A DNA stretch of 6,426 bases from DMER64 sp041652255 (GTDB lineage Bacteria > Bacteroidota > Bacteroidia > Bacteroidales > UBA932). Under the pieces are notes generated by a model that was not told the DNA's origin, made no database searches, and saw only the letters and a program-made list of their open reading frames with translations. The first letter of the stretch is position 1. Every line of letters begins with the position of its first letter. The stretch lies in NCBI GenBank assembly GCA_041652255.1, contig JBAZHT010000093.1, positions 1-6,426 on the forward strand, written 5' to 3'. The position numbers and the translations under genes were made by a program. Shown here piece after piece: positions 6,101-6,426 of the stretch.

Positions 6101-6426
6101 GTATTGTCATAGGCCAGTTCACTGCCCCGGGCGAATTCCAGTACTTTTTCCTTTTCCGCGGGATTGACAATTGTGATGGTCGAGCAGGCTGTCTTCGAAG
6201 GATCGGCAGCCAGGATCTCTTCCAGCGTGTTTTTCAGGGAAGCAGCAAAGATTTCCATGTATTCCCTGTCGTAAAGTGCGTTGTTGTATTCACAGCGTAT
6301 TTCAAAATCATTGGGAAACTGGTATATGTAAATGCTCAGTTTGTCGTGGGTGGACCCTTCGTGCATGTATTCCATTTTGACGTGCCCCTGCGGCATTTCA
6401 AAATACTCCAGGATCCCTTTTTGATA
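103..6426 (-). CDS. Non-ribosomal peptide synthetase, (C)-A-T-C-A-T-R, 5' end beyond window
   Basis: A cytoplasmic multimodular enzyme that selects two amino acids as aminoacyl-adenylates, tethers them to phosphopantetheine arms, condenses them and releases the peptide reductively. One uninterrupted frame of 2107 visible codons runs from the window edge to TGA at 103-105. The Met at 6394-6396 (residue 1 of my ruler) is internal: the ten codons before it and about 80 after it align by eye with the end of the second condensation domain (about residues 1016-1100). Most of a first condensation domain, about 350 residues, therefore lies outside. Domains: C end (to ~80), A1 (99-585), T1 (598-670), C2 (684-1100), A2 (1119-1605), T2 (1618-1690), R (1712-2097). 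The R domain and stop make this the last module. Nothing lies downstream on this strand in the 102 bases visible, so partner genes (phosphopantetheinyl transferase, exporter) would be outside. Family assignment is very secure; the product is inferred. Confidence 0.97.
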   Translation of the reverse strand, partial: YQKGILEYFEMPQGHVKMEYMHEGSTHDKLSIYIYQFPNDFEIRCEYNNALYDREYMEIFAASLKNTLEEILAADPSKTACSTITIVNPAEKEKVLEFARGSELAYDNTQSFPDIFREQVAKNPQNPAVKDISGTLTYEELDRQSDVMARKLMAMGVKPNDFVAVVLSRCKEFVVTVLGIQKARAAYLPMDSEYPIDRLLYMMENSRSAVLVTEKELYAKKQEEGDFQHRNVLFLEGINLDAPVEKVTDLPGPDNLAYMIYTSGSTGKPKGVMISHRGLVAMSKAHAHDMDIVPGDNNICHASFSFDASVHDIFPPLSAGACIHVIPSEMRQDMVMLYDYMIQNHITGGTFSTQFGLELINQFELPMKYMLVGGEKMFPVKKRNLKIVNGYGPTEFTVCSDYHIVNQDKDTGNIPIGRPVPNSWSYVLDDKQQLLPAGVAGELCLAGPQIANGYWLREDLTAERFLPNPYSTGKENEKLYRTGDLVRWNRDGLLEYIGRIDTQVKLRGFRIELGEIETVLSKFPGIVSAVADVKEFGGAQQLCAYYQTENDAPVSEDALMEHMRASLTDYMVPSALLKLKAFPMTPNGKVDRKKLPIPHLTLKEIVPPLTYAEKDLFRIVSEILKTEEFGVTTNLLSIGLTSLLAIRMSVNVKQELSMNLPTRDILKLKTIRLMARQLTGQEQVREAPGVHVYPSQAYYPLTETQKGIYYDWEKAREALQYNIPMAIRAEKSAAADPLRIKKAVLAVMEAHPYLKTHLVLHKDEVMQQRRDSLNVEVLIKNSPESKMESVTNGFVRPFDLFSDDLFRFEIHTTEKNVYLLMDFHHIIFDGTSMGIFLQDMKTALEGKQIEPETVSAFDVSLYELEALKSPAYTEAEKYFDALTGGECSMSVIPPSSRVPEGKDAGELKQTLPAADIDAFCRQYGLTANTFFLSVLCQAVQRYTRENQVVVTFSYGGRGKTELARTFGMFVKTLPVKTDINAQPFIDLAKATQEQLFATMEHELFPFTKMVDKYGIVPQINYVYEGGLGIELSMDDKPLEIMSLDLEAPKFPFGMVVEPSARGYGIAIQYDAKKYSQEDIEQFLNIYKAMATHTVAHPDGLTTEIALMEPQDGEKVLHYAEGVKLPYNTSKTFIDLFRENARKYPQNKAVADKNGFLTYDTLDRYSDRLAAELTAQGVTKESFVAVMMSRRKEYVVSIVAIQKAGGAYVPMDSEYPNDRLLYMLENSESKVLITERKIYESKKKEGDFHVDRVLFVDEFDFEKERVLNVQPPKPEDLAYMIYTSGSTGKPKGVMIRHLSLAAKVHWQVHDLEITPQDANICHPSFSFDASVDDLFCPLAGGASVHILCEDIRQNMVELYQYTVDNHITGGSFSTQFGLELVNQFELPLRYIIMGGEKMVPVKKRNVQIINGYGPTEFTVCSSYHKVDQEKDTVNIPIGKPVPNTWSYVLDANLQLLPPGIPGELCLAGRQTALGYWKREDLTRERFVPNPYATSRDNAILYRTGDLVRWNSEGELEYMGRIDSQIKLRGFRIELGEIETMMVKYKGIASAVADVREFGGAQQLVGYYVVEPYGKVDQAKLEAYLRKGLTEYMVPSAFVEMKSFPLTPNGKVNRKLLPLPGMLRTQPYTPPTNQLETDLCKIFADILQLEKVGILDDFFRIGGTSMSAIKAIIRIINLGHDIKYGDLFERKTPKAIAEFLTESASAKEKEKKSGAKKGIGEYDYSAIDNLLAAARPALWDGYTPRHVGDVLLTGATGYLGMHLLKQLIEEEDNVIYCMVRAKGVLTPERRLKSQLMYYFSNTYEELFGKRIIPVDGDIANSGTLEALKGMGIGTVYNCAAVVKHYAAGDELIKINVEGVSNLVDFCRNDNARLIHVSTVSVSGMRTKDSANTDVLNESGLYIGQEIDNQYVMSKFLSERVVLQAIAEGMDGKIMRVGNLMGRHSDGEFQINFRSNAFINTLRSYQVLGMFPLSGLIAPAEVSPIDCVARAVHVLSKTPSEVVVLHAYNNYRLNMANLVYAMKDYGFDIELVSDERFNLHFKEMMQDPSKSEYLGGLLHYGTDTEKVPVPDDNSYTTLLLYRNDVRWPLADEGYSLKLIEMLDGMGFFDQ
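106..1263 (-). other. Terminal thioester reductase domain (R)
   Basis: Residues about 1712-2097, an extended short-chain dehydrogenase/reductase fold that releases the T2-bound peptidyl thioester with NAD(P)H. The Rossmann glycine motif is TGATGYLG (1741-1748, nucleotides 1153-1176). Downstream are CAAVVKHY (1826-1833) with NVEG (1843-1846), the catalytic Ser/Thr region HVSTVSVSG (1863-1871), the catalytic pair Tyr1898 and Lys1902 in NQYVMSK (codons 703-705 and 691-693), and the R-domain signature RVGNLMGR (1923-1930). The length, about 386 residues, is normal and the domain looks complete to the natural C-terminus GFFDQ. Two-electron release gives an aldehyde; further reduction to the alcohol occurs in some relatives and cannot be excluded. 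A Dieckmann-type R* domain is unlikely because the catalytic Tyr is present. Confidence 0.95.
1327..1545 (-). other. Peptidyl carrier domain T2
   Basis: Residues about 1618-1690. The canonical carrier motif DDFFRIGGTSMSAIK places the phosphopantetheine on Ser1653 (codon 1438-1440). The helical tail YGDLFERKTPKAIAEFL (1672-1688) is the usual end of a carrier domain. It holds the second amino acid, then the dipeptidyl chain after condensation, and hands it to R. It is followed by a low-complexity linker (about 1691-1709: Lys, Ala, Glu, Ser and Gly, with AKEKEKKSGAKKG), probably a flexible tether between carrier and reductase. Confidence 0.95.
1582..3042 (-). other. Adenylation domain A2
   Basis: Residues about 1119-1605; it activates the last amino acid, the one whose thioester is reduced. 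Motifs: LTYDTL (1146-1151), KAGGAYVPMD (1192-1201), YTSGSTGKPKG (1271-1281), FDAS (1316-1319), NGYGPTE (1399-1405), GELCLAG (1451-1457), YRTGDL (1490-1495), RGFRIELGEIE (1517-1527), NGKVNR (1597-1602, Lys1599). The pocket by alignment to PheA is D1317 A1318 D1321 S1360 I1381 G1383 G1400 V1408 C1409 K1599, i.e. DADSIGGVCK. From memory this is close to the lysine code DAESIGSVAK of bacitracin synthetase BacB, with an acidic residue at position 239, so a basic amino acid is a reasonable but unproven prediction. The domain aligns to A1 without gaps at a constant offset of 1020 residues, about 61% identical by hand count. Confidence 0.95.
3097..4347 (-). other. Condensation domain C2
   Basis: Residues about 684-1100; it forms the amide bond between the T1-bound donor and the T2-bound acceptor. 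Motifs visible: C1 LTETQKGIYY (691-700), C2 MEAHPYLKTHL (738-748), the active-site C3 motif FHHIIFDG (813-820) with catalytic second His815 (codon 3952-3954) and structural Asp819, C5 FGMFVKTLP (956-964), where Lys961 replaces the more usual Asn of FVNT, and HELFPFTKMV (991-1000) at the C6 position. There is no epimerase in the preceding module and no extra N-terminal HHxxxxxGD motif typical of dual epimerase/condensation domains, so an LCL-type condensation joining two L-residues is the simplest reading. Length (about 415 residues) is normal. Confidence 0.94.
4387..4605 (-). other. Peptidyl carrier domain T1
   Basis: Residues about 598-670, between A1 and C2. The phosphopantetheine attachment site is Ser632 (codon 4501-4503) in LLSIGLTSLLAIRM. 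The motif is a variant: the usual DxFFxLGGxS has become NLLSIGLTS, with Leu in place of the second Gly and no Asp/Phe pair, yet the modified Ser, the preceding Gly629 and the following hydrophobic helix are kept. It should carry the A1 amino acid and present it to C2. T2 has the more canonical form, so the two carriers did not duplicate recently as a pair. Confidence 0.93.
4642..6102 (-). other. Adenylation domain A1
   Basis: Residues about 99-585; it activates the first amino acid visible in this line using ATP. Core motifs in order: LTYEEL (126-131), KARAAYLPMD (172-181, where the family usually has KAGxAYxPxD), the P-loop YTSGSTGKPKG (251-261), FDAS (296-299), NGYGPTE (379-385), GELCLAG (431-437), YRTGDL (470-475), the hinge and A8 region with RGFRIELGEIE (497-507), and NGKVDR (577-582, adenylation Lys579). 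Aligning by eye to GrsA PheA gives the ten-residue pocket D297 A298 H301 T340 L361 G363 G380 V388 C389 K579, i.e. DAHTLGGVCK. I do not recognise this code. It shares six positions with the Phe-type code DAWTIAAVCK but has His in place of Trp at position 239, so the substrate is left open. Confidence 0.95.
6157..6426 (-). other. Condensation domain, C-terminal end only
   Basis: Residues -9 to about 80. No catalytic HHxxxDG motif is in the window. Identification rests on its position directly before an adenylation domain and on a by-eye match to the tail of C2: GHVKMEYMHEG, followed by a hydrophobic strand, a short loop, YDREYMEIFAASL and then STITIVNPAE, parallels KPLEIMSLDLE ... YSQEDIEQFLNIY ... 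TTEIALMEPQ at residues 1027-1100. Whether it is a starter condensation domain (N-acylation) or part of an internal module cannot be seen. The domain carries no start signal or ribosome binding site here. Confidence 0.85.

Noticed and set aside
6394..6396. ATG as the start of the NRPS gene
   Set aside because: The frame stays open upstream to the window edge and the encoded residues on both sides belong to a condensation domain tail, so translation starts outside the window.

Overview
This window is almost entirely one reading frame on the minus strand: the C-terminal 2107 residues of a large non-ribosomal peptide synthetase (NRPS). The frame is open through the right edge (6426) and ends at a TGA at 103-105. 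Read 5'->3' on the minus strand, the domain order is: end of a condensation domain (C), adenylation (A1), carrier (T1), condensation (C2), adenylation (A2), carrier (T2), NAD(P)H-dependent thioester reductase (R). There is no thioesterase, epimerase, methyltransferase or cyclization domain. The Met at 6394-6396 is not a credible start, because codons upstream of it continue the condensation fold. It is used here only as residue 1, so residue n lies at nucleotides 6397-3n to 6399-3n; ten more residues precede it in the window.

The machinery works as an assembly line. A1 activates one amino acid onto T1, A2 activates a second onto T2, C2 joins them, and R releases the T2-bound chain by hydride transfer, most simply as a peptide aldehyde. 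Two-module synthetases ending in R, such as Staphylococcus aureus AusA and the gut-bacterial NRPS family, make dipeptide aldehydes that cyclize to dihydropyrazinones and pyrazinones. The extra condensation domain ahead of A1 means that this enzyme either acylates the first amino acid or extends a chain made upstream; the window cannot decide. The catalytic motifs I checked are intact.

The left 121 bases hold the most unusual DNA. A perfect 18-bp tandem repeat (9-90, four full copies plus 10 bp) leads into a perfect 12-bp inverted repeat (91-121) over the end of the NRPS gene. On the plus strand, frame 1 is open from the left edge through the repeat as an EQQLIL hexapeptide array and ends with TGA at 100-102, directly abutting the NRPS stop. 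This could be the tail of a convergent gene, or a non-coding repeat that happens to be open.

Organism: bacterial, with GC close to 50% by eye. The synthetase type fits a host-associated anaerobe (Bacteroidota or a Firmicutes lineage), but no rRNA, promoter or marker gene is present to settle this. No gap longer than 300 bases lacks a gene.
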